NCBI RefSeq assembly: GCF_019209835.1
Contig: NZ_JAHUTS010000009.1
Coordinates: 106,969 to 170,968 of the forward strand
Length of the DNA: 64,000 bases
Direction of reading: 5' to 3'
DNA from: Enterovibrio paralichthyis
GTDB lineage: Bacteria > Pseudomonadota > Gammaproteobacteria > Enterobacterales > Vibrionaceae
The position numbers were made by a program, and so were the translations under genes. Each line of letters starts with the position of its first letter. Within the stretch, counting starts at the first letter, position 1. Positions 1 through 8,670 of the stretch are shown here, piece after piece. The notes below the pieces were generated by a model. That model was not told the origin of the DNA. It ran no database searches and worked only from the letters and a program-made list of their open reading frames with translations.

Positions 1-306
1 TCCCGGCATCACAGTGGCCAGTGCATCACCGAGTGGATACTGATAGTAGCGGCTGGCCCAGTTGAGCACCTTATATAAAGGAGGCGTCCAAAGGGGAGCT
101 GTGTCCAACACAGCATTGATAGGCTTGAGTTGCTCTAGGGGAAACTCTGAGGTGTTACCCAGACCTGAGACAATGCCCACTTTATATTGCTTACCAAAAG
201 GCACACGCACCCGCCCGCCTACCACCGGCATGTCATGGGCAACAAGGTAGTCGAAGGTTTTGTGCAGCGGCACGGGCAGCGCGACGTGGGCAATGGTTGG
301 CGTCAT
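1..306 (-). CDS. priA: PriA, primosomal replication-restart helicase (N-terminal part)
   Basis: The first 102 codons of a leftward gene are present; the rest lies beyond the left edge. The translation starts MTPTIAHVALPVPLHKTFDY and contains RVRVPFGKQ, both typical of the PriA N-terminal 3'-DNA-binding domain. PriA is a superfamily 2 helicase that reloads the replisome at collapsed forks. The ATG at 306-304 gives the N-terminus expected for the family. The helicase motifs and zinc cysteines are not in the window. The gene is divergent from rpmE, the same arrangement as in enterobacteria and vibrios. Family identification is from remembered N-terminal sequence; confident. Confidence 0.9.
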   Translation of the reverse strand, partial: MTPTIAHVALPVPLHKTFDYLVAHDMPVVGGRVRVPFGKQYKVGIVSGLGNTSEFPLEQLKPINAVLDTAPLWTPPLYKVLNWASRYYQYPLGDALATVMPG

Positions 307-442
307 GGGTATTTTCAGGGTAACCGTTGAGTAGTTTGGCTGGCCACAGTGTACCTAGGGCAGGGCAAAGCGGAAAGGCGAGGTTGAATTTTCTTTGCAG
401 GCAGACGGTTAGATAACGGCGAAAAAGAATTGAACAAAAAAG

Positions 443-471
443 TTGCGATCACAGGTCTCCTTGATTAGAAT
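443..471 (+). promoter_or_regulatory. Candidate sigma-70 promoter of rpmE
   Basis: A -35 element TTGCGA (443-448) and a -10 element TAGAAT (466-471) are separated by 17 bp, 87 bp before the rpmE start. The -10 matches the consensus at five of six positions. This would give an rpmE transcript with a leader of about 80 nt. Assignment is by consensus only. Confidence 0.45.
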
Positions 472-477
472 TTCGCG

Positions 478-557
478 CCTTACAAATGTTTGTTAACCAC
501 GTGTGGTGCCCGATAGCCTCGGGAGAGCGACACGGCCTTTAAATTGAGGTTATCCCT
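478..557 (+). promoter_or_regulatory. Structured rpmE leader (candidate bL31 autoregulatory element)
   Basis: Two adjacent perfect stems lie in the leader: ACCAC/GTGGT at 496-507 and CCCGA/TCGGG at 509-523 with a 5-nt loop. They are followed by an A/T-rich stretch up to the start codon. Leaders in front of rpmE that mediate feedback by L31 have been described in gammaproteobacteria. Whether this sequence fits that motif is an inference and was not tested against a covariance model. Confidence 0.4.
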
Positions 558-770
558 ATGAAAGCTGGTATCCATCCAGAATACAAAGCAGTAACTGCTA
601 AGTGCTCTTGCGGCAACACTTTTGAATTCAACACTACTCTGGGTCGCGACATCAACCTGGACGTATGTGACAAATGCCACCCATTCTACACCGGTACTCA
701 GCGTGTAGTTGACACTGGCGGCCGTGTTGATCGCTTCACTAAACGTTTCGGCGTTCTTAGCAGCAAGTAA
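558..770 (+). CDS. rpmE: 50S ribosomal protein L31 (zinc-binding form)
   Basis: A 70-residue protein of normal length for bL31. It carries the zinc ligands of the C+ form: CSCG at residues 16-19 and CDKCH at 37-41. bL31 sits at the bridge between the large and small ribosomal subunits. The start MKAGIHPEY is the family start. A strong terminator follows at 784-812. Because this is the zinc-containing paralogue, a zinc-independent copy regulated by Zur would be expected elsewhere in the genome, but none is in this window. Confidence 0.97.
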   Translation: MKAGIHPEYKAVTAKCSCGNTFEFNTTLGRDINLDVCDKCHPFYTGTQRVVDTGGRVDRFTKRFGVLSSK

Positions 771-783
771 TTGCGGTTTTATG

Positions 784-812
784 AAAAAAGGGTGCGAAAG
801 CACCCTTTTTTT
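784..812 (+). terminator. Rho-independent terminator of rpmE
   Basis: GGGTGC/GCACCC stem with a short GAAA loop, flanked by an A run on the left and seven T on the right, immediately after rpmE. Confidence 0.9.
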
Positions 813-1175
813 GTTGCCTGATACAGCTTGTAAGACCTTTTACAACCTCAGTATAGGTAGACTATTACAGTTTATCCAAGTGAATAGCTGGTTCTGCTAT
901 TCACGCTGCGTTACCATTTTGTAGTCTTTGTTTCGCCAGTGTTGACTCCATTGCGTCATACTGAATTGCTACACTCGTTAAGACAGGGTGGAAAGCCAAA
1001 TAGGGAAGCAATGCAGGCTATGCCCTGAGCAAAGACTATCTGCATGAAGATGCCGTTTGAGCATCCACGTGGGAATGCGCAATGCCGTACCTTGTTGATT
1101 GTTTTTACCTCTGCTTGCGGGGCAATCAAACACAAGGGTATTCAGCCAATAACAATTACAGTCAGGAACATATTC
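813..1175 (+). other. Intergenic region before maeB
   Basis: About 360 bp without a convincing gene. The 44 codons upstream of and in frame with maeB (from 1044) are open, but they do not resemble a malic-enzyme N-terminus. An inverted repeat TTGATTG (1095-1101) / CAATCAA (1123-1129) lies 47 bp before the maeB start and may be a regulator site or RNA stem. No promoter could be placed with confidence. Confidence 0.4.
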
Positions 1176-2432
1176 ATGTCTGAAGACAAACGCCAACAGG
1201 CGCTGGACTATCATGCGTATCCAGTACCGGGCAAAATCTCTGTAGAACTTACCAAACCGGCAGACACCGTTGAAGATTTGGCATTGGCTTACAGCCCGGG
1301 CGTGGCTGAGCCGGTGCGTGAGATCGCGCAGGACGCTGACAATGTTTATAAATACACTGCAAAAGGCAACATGGTTGCAGTGATCTCGAACGGTACCGCA
1401 ATCCTGGGTCTGGGTAACCTTGGCCCGCTGGCGTCCAAGCCGGTAATGGAAGGTAAGGCGCTGCTGTTCAAACGCTTCGCAGGTCTCGATTCTATCGACA
1501 TCGAAGTGAAACACCGCACCATCGAAGAGTTTGTTGATACGGTTGCCAACATTTCTGACACCTTTGGTGGTATCAACCTTGAAGACATCAAAGCGCCTGA
1601 CTGTTTTGAAATTGAAAAACAGCTGATTGAGCGCTGTCATGTACCTGTTTTCCACGATGATCAGCACGGCACGGCGATCGTTACGGCGGCAGGTATGCTG
1701 AACGCACTGGAGCTTCAGGGCAAAGATATCAACGAAGCCGTGATCGTATGTCTGGGTGCAGGCGCTGCGGCTGTGGCGTGTATGGAGCTGCTGATCAAGT
1801 GTGGTGCACAGCGTGAGAAGATCTACATGCTGGACCGTAAAGGTGTTATCCACACCCGTCGTGACGACATTAACGAATACAAGCAACTGTTCGCCAACAA
1901 CACCGATAAGCGTACGCTGGAAGATGTGATTGAAGGTGCGGATATTTTCCTGGGTGTGTCTGGCCCGGATCTGCTGCCGCCTGACGCGCTGAAGCTGATG
2001 GCTGACAAGCCTATCGTGTTTGCGTGTTCAAACCCGGATCCGGAAATCAAACCGGAACTGGCTCACGCGGTGCGCGATGATCTGATCATGGGTACCGGCC
2101 GTTCGGATTACCCGAACCAGGTGAACAACGTGCTGTGTTTCCCATTCATTTTCCGTGGTGCACTGGACGTACGTGCAAGCCGCATCAACGATGAAATGAA
2201 ACTGGCAGCGGTAGAAGCTATCCGTGCGCTGGCGAAAGAGCCTGTGCCTGCATCAGTACTGGCGGCGGCGCGCGTTGACAAGCTGGAATTCGGTCGAGAA
2301 TACATCATTCCAAAACCGATGGACCCACGCCTGCTGCCACGTGTAGCTAAAGCGGTTGCGGTCGCTGCGGTGGAGTCGGGCGTTGCGCGCATCGAGATGC
2401 CAGAAAATTATATGGCTGACAACGAAGCGTAA
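1176..2432 (+). CDS. maeB: Malic enzyme, short form without phosphotransacetylase domain
   Basis: A 418-residue oxidative decarboxylase of malate to pyruvate using NAD(P). Visible motifs are SPGVAEPVREI near the N-terminus, VISNGTAILGLGNLGPLA, the metal and substrate segment HDDQHGTAIV, a dinucleotide loop LGAGAAAVA, FACSNPDPEI and GTGRSDYPNQVNN. It ends after the malic domain, so it lacks the C-terminal phosphotransacetylase-like region of E. coli MaeB; this matches the shorter vibrio protein. I chose the ATG at 1176, preceded by CAGGAAC, over an in-frame ATG at 1044, because MSEDKRQQALDYHAYPVPGK is the conserved start. Cofactor preference cannot be read from the sequence with certainty. It stands alone and ends in a bidirectional terminator shared with metJ. 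Confidence 0.92.
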   Translation: MSEDKRQQALDYHAYPVPGKISVELTKPADTVEDLALAYSPGVAEPVREIAQDADNVYKYTAKGNMVAVISNGTAILGLGNLGPLASKPVMEGKALLFKRFAGLDSIDIEVKHRTIEEFVDTVANISDTFGGINLEDIKAPDCFEIEKQLIERCHVPVFHDDQHGTAIVTAAGMLNALELQGKDINEAVIVCLGAGAAAVACMELLIKCGAQREKIYMLDRKGVIHTRRDDINEYKQLFANNTDKRTLEDVIEGADIFLGVSGPDLLPPDALKLMADKPIVFACSNPDPEIKPELAHAVRDDLIMGTGRSDYPNQVNNVLCFPFIFRGALDVRASRINDEMKLAAVEAIRALAKEPVPASVLAAARVDKLEFGREYIIPKPMDPRLLPRVAKAVAVAAVESGVARIEMPENYMADNEA

Positions 2433-2454
2433 TTCGCCGCGTTTCTTCAAGCAC

Positions 2455-2483
2455 AAAAAAACCAGCCAATTGGCTGGTTTTTT
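2455..2483. terminator. Bidirectional terminator between maeB and metJ
   Basis: Perfect stem AACCAGCCAA/TTGGCTGGTT with A runs on one side and T runs on the other. It can end both the rightward maeB transcript and the leftward metJ transcript. Confidence 0.9.
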
Positions 2484-2512
2484 GTTGGTATTCTGTCTCG
2501 GCGCTAACGAAA

Positions 2513-2830
2513 TCAATACTCTTCTTCGTTAAACTCAATGCCGAGTTCTTTCATAATCCGCTTCACTTCAGCAGGGACACTGTCGGCTTTGTCTTTACGG
2601 ATATCATCATCCGTTGGCAGGGGCTGACCGGTGTAAGCGTGTAAAAAAGCTTCGCACAGCAGTTCACTGTTGGTGGCATGGCGCAGATTGTTCACCTGAC
2701 GGCGGGTACGCTCATCAGTCAGGATTTTCAGCACTTTCAGCGGGATAGAAACGGTGATCTTCTTGACCTGCTCTTTCTTTTTACCGTGCTCGGCGTAAGG
2801 GTTAATATATTCGCCATTCCAGTCTGCCAT
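2513..2830 (-). CDS. metJ: MetJ, methionine regulon repressor
   Basis: A 105-residue ribbon-helix-helix repressor, the exact length of E. coli MetJ. With S-adenosylmethionine as corepressor it binds tandem 8-bp met boxes. The beta strand that enters the DNA major groove is visible as KKITVSIPLKVLKIL (residues 23-37). The gene is divergent from metB, and the region between them (2930-2969) carries met boxes, so it probably represses both metBL and itself. Start ATG at 2830. Confidence 0.97.
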   Translation of the reverse strand: MADWNGEYINPYAEHGKKKEQVKKITVSIPLKVLKILTDERTRRQVNNLRHATNSELLCEAFLHAYTGQPLPTDDDIRKDKADSVPAEVKRIMKELGIEFNEEEY

Positions 2831-2929
2831 TGTTCACCTTCTTAGCAGTATAGGGTCTAAATCGCTGCCAACGCCGGAGACAACGCGCCCAGGTTGGATG
2901 AAAACCAAATTCTAGCGATGTTAACCGCT

Positions 2930-2969
2930 ATATGTAAAGACATATAGACGTCTAGAGGGATTGACGTCT
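2930..2969. promoter_or_regulatory. MetJ operator: five tandem met boxes between metJ and metB
   Basis: Read in an unbroken 8-bp register, the boxes are ATATGTAA, AGACATAT, AGACGTCT (a perfect consensus at 2946-2953), AGAGGGAT and TGACGTCT. MetJ binds as arrays of dimers to such head-to-tail boxes. The position between divergent metJ and metB fits control of both directions. Confidence 0.85.
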
Positions 2970-3063
2970 TGGTCTTGAGTGGTTAAGGTTGAACAAATTG
3001 TCATCAGAGCGCGCTCAATAAAACGCCGCGCCATACGATCAAATTCAGACAGGGAAGCACACC

Positions 3064-4230
3064 ATGAGCGACAAGAAGTCCGCGACCATCGCCGTCCGTA
3101 CCGGCATCACCACTGATTCACAGCATCACGCCGTTGTGCCTCCACTTTACCTTTCCACCAACTACGAGTTCCCAGAATTTGGGGCGGTGCCGAAATACGA
3201 TTATGCCCGCGGCGGCAACCCAACCAGGGCGTTGCTTGAAAGCGCACTGGCGGATCTGGAAAACGGCGCAGGCGCTGTCGTTACCAACTGTGGCATGTCT
3301 GCTATCAACCTTTTACTCGCGCTATTGTCTCCTGACGACCTGATCGTGGCGCCGCACGATTGCTACGGTGGTACCTACCGACTGTTTGATTCACGCGCCA
3401 AAAAAGGGGCATTCAAGGTGTTGTTTGTTGACCAGAATGATGCCCAGGCGCTTGAAGCAGCCTTACTGCAAAAGCCCAAACTGGTGTGGGTGGAAACGCC
3501 TTCCAACCCGCTGCTGCGTGTGGTTGATGTGGCGGCAATTTGCAAACAGGCCCATGCTGCCGATGCTTGGGTAGGCGTGGACAATACTTTCCTGTCACCG
3601 GTGCTGCAGCAACCCCTGAATCTTGGTGCGGATTTTGTCGTGCACTCGACCACCAAATTTATCAACGGTCATTCCGACACCGTCGGCGGCGTTGTCGTTG
3701 CCAAAGAAGTGGAGCTGTATGAAGAATTGAAGTGGTGGGGGAATTGTATCGGGGCAACCGGCAATGCCTTTGACAGCTATATGACACTGCGTGGACTGCG
3801 TACCCTGGGAGCCAGAATGCGCATGCATGAAGAGAACAGTGGCGCAATCCTTGAGTTCCTGAAACAGGAGCCTTTGGTCAGTGTTATCTATCATCCGTCG
3901 CTGCCAGCCCACCCGGGTCATGAGATTGCGAAGAAACAACAAGCAGGTTTTGGCGGAATGTTGAGCTTTGAACTCAAAGGTGACGAAAGTGAGCTGAAAC
4001 TTTTCCTCGCCTCACTTAAGCTGTTCACTTTGGCCGAATCATTGGGCGGCGTGGAAAGCTTAGTCACGCACCCAGGCTCAATGACCCACCGAGCCATGTC
4101 GGACGAAGCGCAAGCAGAAGCGGGCATTGCAGCGACCTTGCTGCGCCTGTCCATCGGTCTGGAAGACAAGGCCGATTTGATCGCCGACCTGAAACAAGCA
4201 TTCGATATAGTAAGAGAGAGCCAGCAATGA
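3064..4230 (+). CDS. metB: Cystathionine gamma-synthase (O-succinylhomoserine lyase)
   Basis: A 388-residue PLP enzyme of transsulfuration that joins O-succinylhomoserine and cysteine to cystathionine. The PLP-binding lysine is Lys198 in VHSTTKFINGHSD. Other family marks are YARGGNPTR and TNCGMSA in the N-terminal half and SLGGVESLVTHP near the C-terminus. The start ATG follows an AGGGAAGC ribosome-binding site. It overlaps metL by 4 bp (ATGA), so the two are translationally coupled, as in E. coli. MetJ control is expected from the upstream met boxes. A related lyase or gamma-synthase using O-acetylhomoserine is possible in principle, but the context favours MetB. Confidence 0.95.
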   Translation: MSDKKSATIAVRTGITTDSQHHAVVPPLYLSTNYEFPEFGAVPKYDYARGGNPTRALLESALADLENGAGAVVTNCGMSAINLLLALLSPDDLIVAPHDCYGGTYRLFDSRAKKGAFKVLFVDQNDAQALEAALLQKPKLVWVETPSNPLLRVVDVAAICKQAHAADAWVGVDNTFLSPVLQQPLNLGADFVVHSTTKFINGHSDTVGGVVVAKEVELYEELKWWGNCIGATGNAFDSYMTLRGLRTLGARMRMHEENSGAILEFLKQEPLVSVIYHPSLPAHPGHEIAKKQQAGFGGMLSFELKGDESELKLFLASLKLFTLAESLGGVESLVTHPGSMTHRAMSDEAQAEAGIAATLLRLSIGLEDKADLIADLKQAFDIVRESQQ

Positions 4231-6671
4231 GTGCGGTTGAAGTAGTATCCCCTCAGCAGTCGCCATCCCGTCAGTTACATAAGTTCGGTGGCAGCAGCCT
4301 TGCCGATCCTGACTGTTTTCGCCGTGTTGCCCGTATCCTGGGTCAATACAGTGGCGACACAGACATCATAGTGGTGTCTGCGGCCGGAAAAACCACCAAC
4401 CACCTGATTGAGTGGATTGGCCTGTTGGGCAAAGATGGCCGCCTGGCACATGAAAGCCTGCAAAGCTTGCGTAAATACCAGCAGGACTTGATTGAAAACC
4501 TGATTGAAGGCGAGCAAAAGCAGGTGCTGGTGGATGCGCTTTATAAAGATTTCAGCGCTTTGGCTCAAGCGGGCGAAAACCCGCTGACGGAAGCGCAGCG
4601 TGCGTGGAGCCAGGGTTTTGGTGAAGTCTGGTCTGCGCGCCTGTTGTCTGCGTTGCTCAGCCAAAGCGAGTTACCGGCAGTACAGCTCGATTCACGCCGC
4701 TTCCTGCGCGCTGAACGTGGCGCACAGCCGGAAGTAGACCGCGCAAGCTCCTGGCCTCTTCTGAAAGAACAACTGGTTCAGCACACCAAACGCCGCATCG
4801 TGATCACCGGATTTATGGCGCAAAACAGCGCCGGTGAAACCGTCCTGCTTGGCCGTAACGGTTCGGATTACTCCGCCACCATTATCGGTGCCTTGGCTGA
4901 TGTCAGCCGTGTGACTATCTGGAGTGACGTTGCCGGTGTCTACAGCGCGGATCCGCGCACAGTGGGTGATGCCTGCCTGTTGCCTTTGCTGCGTCTTGAT
5001 GAAGCGGCAGAGCTTGCCCGTCTGGCAGCGCCTGTGCTGCATACCCGCACACTCCAGCCGGTGGCACAAAGCTGTATCGATTTGAACCTGCGCTGCAGTT
5101 ACGACCCGGAATCCGGTTCTACCCGTATTGAGCGGGTACTGGCATCTGGTCGCGGCGCAAAAATTATCACCTCACTGGGTGAGGTTTGCCTGTTGCAGCT
5201 GGATGTACCGAAATCCCATGACTTCGGTGTAGCCCGTCAGGACATCGAACGTTTGCTGGTACGCAACCAAATTCTGCCTTTGGCTTCTTCTTACAGCGCC
5301 GATCAGCACCGTATCCAACTGGCCTATACGGCTGAGGTGGTCAACAGTGTGCTCGAACAGTTGCAGGATGCCGGTGTGCCCGCAGATATCCGTCTGCGCG
5401 AAGGCTACAGCATGGTTGCCGCCGTGGGAGCAGGGGTGACGGCTAACCCGGTGCATTGCCACGGTTTCTACCAGCAGCTTCGCAGTCAGCCCATTGAGTT
5501 TATTTCTGAATCTGCCAGTGGCCTGAGCATTGCGGCAATCCTGCGCAAAACCAATACCGCAGCGCTGGTGTCGGACATTCACCGCGCCCTGTTTCAAGCG
5601 CAGCGGAGCATTGGTCTGGTACTGCTTGGCAAAGGTAATATCGGCAGCCGCTGGTTGTCGCTGTTTGCCGAGCAAAAAGCGGCGTTGGAAAAGCGACATG
5701 GCATGAGTTTTGAGCTGATATCTGTCCTCGACAGCGACAGCCTGTGGGTGGACTTTAACGGCATAGATGCAGAAAGCGTGATGACACGCTTTGATGAAAT
5801 GGCTACCCCATACCAAGGTGGCGAGTGGCTGACACACCTGCTCAACCATCCTTACGATGAAATTGTGGTGTTGGATGTGACGGCGAGTGCATCGCTGTCA
5901 CTGCAATATCCGGATTTGGCAGAACACGGCTATCACCTGATTTCTGCCAATAAGTTTGCTGGCTCTGCGCATGGCGATTTGTACCACCAAGTGCAGGATG
6001 CATTTGCGAAAACCGGACGTTTCTGGCTCTACAATGCAACCGTCGGAGCTGGTCTGCCGGTTAACCACGCGGTGCGTGATCTTCGTGAAAGTGGCGATCA
6101 GATAACGGCAATCTCCGGCATTTTCTCCGGCACCCTGTCTTGGCTGTTCCAGCAGTACAACAGTGAAATCCCATTCAGTGAGCTGTTGGAGCAGGCCTGG
6201 CAACAGGGGCTGACAGAGCCGGATCCGCGTGAAGATTTAAGCGGCGCGGATGTCATGCGAAAATTGGTTATCCTGGCACGTGAATCAGGTCTGGATTTAG
6301 AGCCAGAGCAGGTACAGGTGCAATCCCTGGTGCCGGAATCCCTCAGCCAACTGTCACTCGATGCCTTTTTGGATCACAGCAGCGAACTCGACGATGTGCT
6401 GGAGGAGTGGTGGAACAAAGCACGTAAAGAGCACGGGGTGCTGCGCTACGTGGCACGGCTGTCACGCAAAGGCAAAGCACGCGTGGGAATCGAAGTGTTG
6501 CCTGAAGAGCATCCGCTGGCCAATCTCCTGCCTTGCGACAATATCTTTGCGATTGAAAGCCAGTGGTATCGTGAGAATCCGCTGGTGATCCGCGGGCCCG
6601 GAGCCGGGCGGGATGTAACCGCCGGGGCACTGCTGTCCGATCTCAATCGCATAGCGGCACTCCTTAAATAG
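4227..6671 (+). CDS. metL: Bifunctional aspartokinase II / homoserine dehydrogenase II
   Basis: An 814-residue fusion catalysing the first and third steps from aspartate to homoserine. The aspartokinase part begins at KFGGSSLAD (about residues 18-26) and includes GRNGSDYSA and WSDVAGVYSADPR. A regulatory linker follows. The dehydrogenase part starts near residue 463 with the nucleotide loop LLGKGNIGSRW and includes SANKFAGSA and DLSGADVMRKLVIL. Length is close to E. coli MetL (810). Coupling to metB and the metJ operator indicate it is the methionine-regulated isozyme rather than ThrA. A strong terminator follows. Confidence 0.95.
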   Translation: MSAVEVVSPQQSPSRQLHKFGGSSLADPDCFRRVARILGQYSGDTDIIVVSAAGKTTNHLIEWIGLLGKDGRLAHESLQSLRKYQQDLIENLIEGEQKQVLVDALYKDFSALAQAGENPLTEAQRAWSQGFGEVWSARLLSALLSQSELPAVQLDSRRFLRAERGAQPEVDRASSWPLLKEQLVQHTKRRIVITGFMAQNSAGETVLLGRNGSDYSATIIGALADVSRVTIWSDVAGVYSADPRTVGDACLLPLLRLDEAAELARLAAPVLHTRTLQPVAQSCIDLNLRCSYDPESGSTRIERVLASGRGAKIITSLGEVCLLQLDVPKSHDFGVARQDIERLLVRNQILPLASSYSADQHRIQLAYTAEVVNSVLEQLQDAGVPADIRLREGYSMVAAVGAGVTANPVHCHGFYQQLRSQPIEFISESASGLSIAAILRKTNTAALVSDIHRALFQAQRSIGLVLLGKGNIGSRWLSLFAEQKAALEKRHGMSFELISVLDSDSLWVDFNGIDAESVMTRFDEMATPYQGGEWLTHLLNHPYDEIVVLDVTASASLSLQYPDLAEHGYHLISANKFAGSAHGDLYHQVQDAFAKTGRFWLYNATVGAGLPVNHAVRDLRESGDQITAISGIFSGTLSWLFQQYNSEIPFSELLEQAWQQGLTEPDPREDLSGADVMRKLVILARESGLDLEPEQVQVQSLVPESLSQLSLDAFLDHSSELDDVLEEWWNKARKEHGVLRYVARLSRKGKARVGIEVLPEEHPLANLLPCDNIFAIESQWYRENPLVIRGPGAGRDVTAGALLSDLNRIAALLK

Positions 6672-6678
6672 GAATGTG

Positions 6679-6710
6679 AAAAAAAGCGGAGGGAAACCTC
6701 CGCTTTTTTT
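6679..6710 (+). terminator. Terminator of metBL
   Basis: Stem GCGGAGG/CCTCCGC with GAAA loop, preceded by seven A and followed by seven T. Confidence 0.92.
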
Positions 6711-6785
6711 ATATGCTGAAGACGATGCATGATCATCATGAATAAATTTCAATTTAAGTCAGTTGACTTTAAATTGACCGCAAGA

Positions 6786-6825
6786 CAATATCTAGACATA
6801 TAGACGTCCAAATGGATGTCGACAT
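6786..6825 (+). promoter_or_regulatory. MetJ operator upstream of metF
   Basis: Two strong adjacent boxes, AGACATAT (6794-6801) and AGACGTCC (6802-6809), are flanked in the same 8-bp register by weaker boxes CAATATCT, AAATGGAT and GTCGACAT. The first box is identical to the second box of the metJ-metB operator. The array ends 44 bp before the metF start, where repression of the promoter would be effective. Confidence 0.75.
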
Positions 6826-6869
6826 TGAAAAGGATTTCTCGGCGCGGAATGCCGAAGTAGGGAGACGTT

Positions 6870-7760
6870 ATGGGTTACTCACACGCCAGCCACCTGGATG
6901 CGCTGAATCAGAATTTGTCCGACTTGAACGGCGACATCAATGTCTCCTTCGAATTTTTCCCCCCAAGCTCTGAAGCGATGGAGCAGACGCTCTGGGCATC
7001 AGTACAACGCCTGAAAAACCTCAAGCCAAAGTTTGTGTCCGTGACATATGGCGCCAACTCCGGTGAGCGTGACCGTACCCATGGCATCGTCAAAAGTATC
7101 AAACAGGAAACGGGCATCGAAGCGGCACCGCACCTGACCTGTATCGATGCAAGCCGTGATGAGCTGCGTGAAATCGCCCGCGATTACTGGAACAGCGGTA
7201 TCCGCCATATCGTGGCGTTGCGTGGTGATTTGCCTGAGAAAAGTCAGAAGCCGGATATGTATGCCGCGGATTTGGTTGAATTGCTCAAAGGTGAAGCTGA
7301 CTTTGATATTTCTGTGGCGGCGTATCCGGAAGTGCACCCAGAAGCCAAAAGTGCACAGGCTGATCTTATCAACCTGAAACGCAAGGTGGATGCCGGTGCC
7401 AACCGCGCCATCACCCAGTTCTTTTTTGACGTGGAAAGCTACCTGCGTTTTCGTGACCGCTGCGCAGCAGCAGGGATTGATGTCGAAATCATTCCAGGCA
7501 TTTTGCCGGTATCCAACTTCAAGCAGGCGTCACGATTTGCCACGATGACCAACGTGCGTATTCCTGCCTGGATGCACAAGCAGTTTGAAGGGTTAGATGA
7601 TGACCCGGTTACCCGTCAGATGGTGGGTGTCAGCAACGCCATTGATATGGTGCGCGTGCTGAGCCGTGAAGGCGTGAAAGATTTCCACTTCTACACCTTG
7701 AACCGCGCAGAGCTGACGTATGCGCTTTGCCACACTCTGGGTGTCAGACCTCAGGGTTAA
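6870..7760 (+). CDS. metF: 5,10-methylenetetrahydrofolate reductase
   Basis: A 296-residue FAD enzyme that makes 5-methyltetrahydrofolate for homocysteine methylation, the same length as E. coli MetF. Family motifs include SFEFFPPSS near residue 27, FVSVTYGANSGERDRT, HLTCID, ALRGD and AYPEVHPEA, then KVDAGANRAITQFFFD. The ATG follows GGGAGACG. Met boxes precede it, so it belongs to the same regulon as metBL while being transcribed separately after the metL terminator. A bidirectional terminator separates it from convergent aphA. Confidence 0.96.
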   Translation: MGYSHASHLDALNQNLSDLNGDINVSFEFFPPSSEAMEQTLWASVQRLKNLKPKFVSVTYGANSGERDRTHGIVKSIKQETGIEAAPHLTCIDASRDELREIARDYWNSGIRHIVALRGDLPEKSQKPDMYAADLVELLKGEADFDISVAAYPEVHPEAKSAQADLINLKRKVDAGANRAITQFFFDVESYLRFRDRCAAAGIDVEIIPGILPVSNFKQASRFATMTNVRIPAWMHKQFEGLDDDPVTRQMVGVSNAIDMVRVLSREGVKDFHFYTLNRAELTYALCHTLGVRPQG

Positions 7761-7786
7761 CTGAAATAACGTGGCTCTGCAGACAT

Positions 7787-7818
7787 AAAAAAACCGTCGT
7801 TTCAGCGACGGTTTTTTT
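7787..7818. terminator. Bidirectional terminator between metF and aphA
   Basis: Stem ACCGTCG/CGACGGT with loop TTTCAG, A run upstream and T run downstream. Suitable for metF rightward and aphA leftward. Confidence 0.9.
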
Positions 7819-7844
7819 CGGTTAACCCCAGTAAACATCTGGGA

Positions 7845-8420
7845 TCAGTTGTGGGCGGCAATCTTGTGGTTTGCCACCATGGTTTCCATGGCGCTGAGCT
7901 CGATCAGTACTTCTTCAGCCCAGGTCAGCCACGCTTCCTGACGCAGTATATTCCTGCGCAGTGTCAGTCTTTCTAACCGGCCTTCACGGGAAAGCAGGGA
8001 AAGATCGGCATAGTGGTGGCGTTCCATATCGCGATACTGGCTGAGTTTTAAGCGTGCCTCCTCCATCAGGGCATTGATGTGCTCGATCATAGGAGCCGGG
8101 TCAAAGATGCTGCAGGTCAGCAATTTGGCGGACACCTCGTCGCGGTCAGTCGGGTGCTTGGCCGGGATCAGAAACCATTCATACAGGCTTTGTTTGCCGA
8201 TATCTGTAATGGAATAGACCTTGCGATCCGGTTTGCCATCCTGAGGTTCGAGACGACAACTTACCGCGCCCATATCGGCGAGCTTGTTGAGTTCACGGTA
8301 GACCTGTTGGTGGCTGGCTTTCCAGAAGTGGCCGATAGCGTTAGAAAACTCTTTGGTTATATCATAACCTGTTGCGTCACGGTGGCTGAGCACCGTTAGA
8401 ATTACATGCGGTAGTGACAT
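7845..8420 (-). CDS. aphA: AphA, PadR-family virulence and quorum-sensing regulator
   Basis: A 191-residue transcription factor with the PadR winged helix at the N-terminus (MSLPHVILTVLSHRDATGYD, then HFWKASHQQVYRELNKL and DGKPDRKVYSIT) and the C-terminal dimerisation helices (RLERLTLRRN, AWLTWAEEVL). These segments match V. cholerae AphA closely as remembered. AphA is the low-cell-density master regulator and acts with AphB at virulence genes in V. cholerae. I chose the ATG at 8420, preceded by GAAGAG, over an upstream in-frame ATG at 8657 that adds 79 unrelated residues. The long region upstream probably holds its promoter and a long leader. It sits between metF and ppc. Confidence 0.93.
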   Translation of the reverse strand: MSLPHVILTVLSHRDATGYDITKEFSNAIGHFWKASHQQVYRELNKLADMGAVSCRLEPQDGKPDRKVYSITDIGKQSLYEWFLIPAKHPTDRDEVSAKLLTCSIFDPAPMIEHINALMEEARLKLSQYRDMERHHYADLSLLSREGRLERLTLRRNILRQEAWLTWAEEVLIELSAMETMVANHKIAAHN

Positions 8421-8670
8421 CTCTTCTATCCAAAATATCAAAAAAGGCGATCCTCGCCCTGGGATGTCGCTCTTTGGCGATGTGTTTATCTTCCCAACAC
8501 TGGGTGGATCGTCGCGTTTTTCTATGTCTGTAGAGGGCGTATGTTGCCAACAGGTCACCCAAAAAGAAGGGTGAAAAATGCGCTCTATCAAACACCAAAA
8601 CGGCAATTTAATTGTCGGTATTACCAGTAAGTACTTGGTCGAGGCGACTTTGCACACTGGCTACTCAACA

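Noticed and set aside
1044..1175. N-terminal extension of the malic enzyme by 44 residues
   Set aside because: The added residues are not family-like, and the ATG at 1176 has a good ribosome-binding site and the conserved start.
978..1886. A 302-codon leftward frame opposite maeB
   Set aside because: Antisense shadow of the malic enzyme gene; composition not protein-like.
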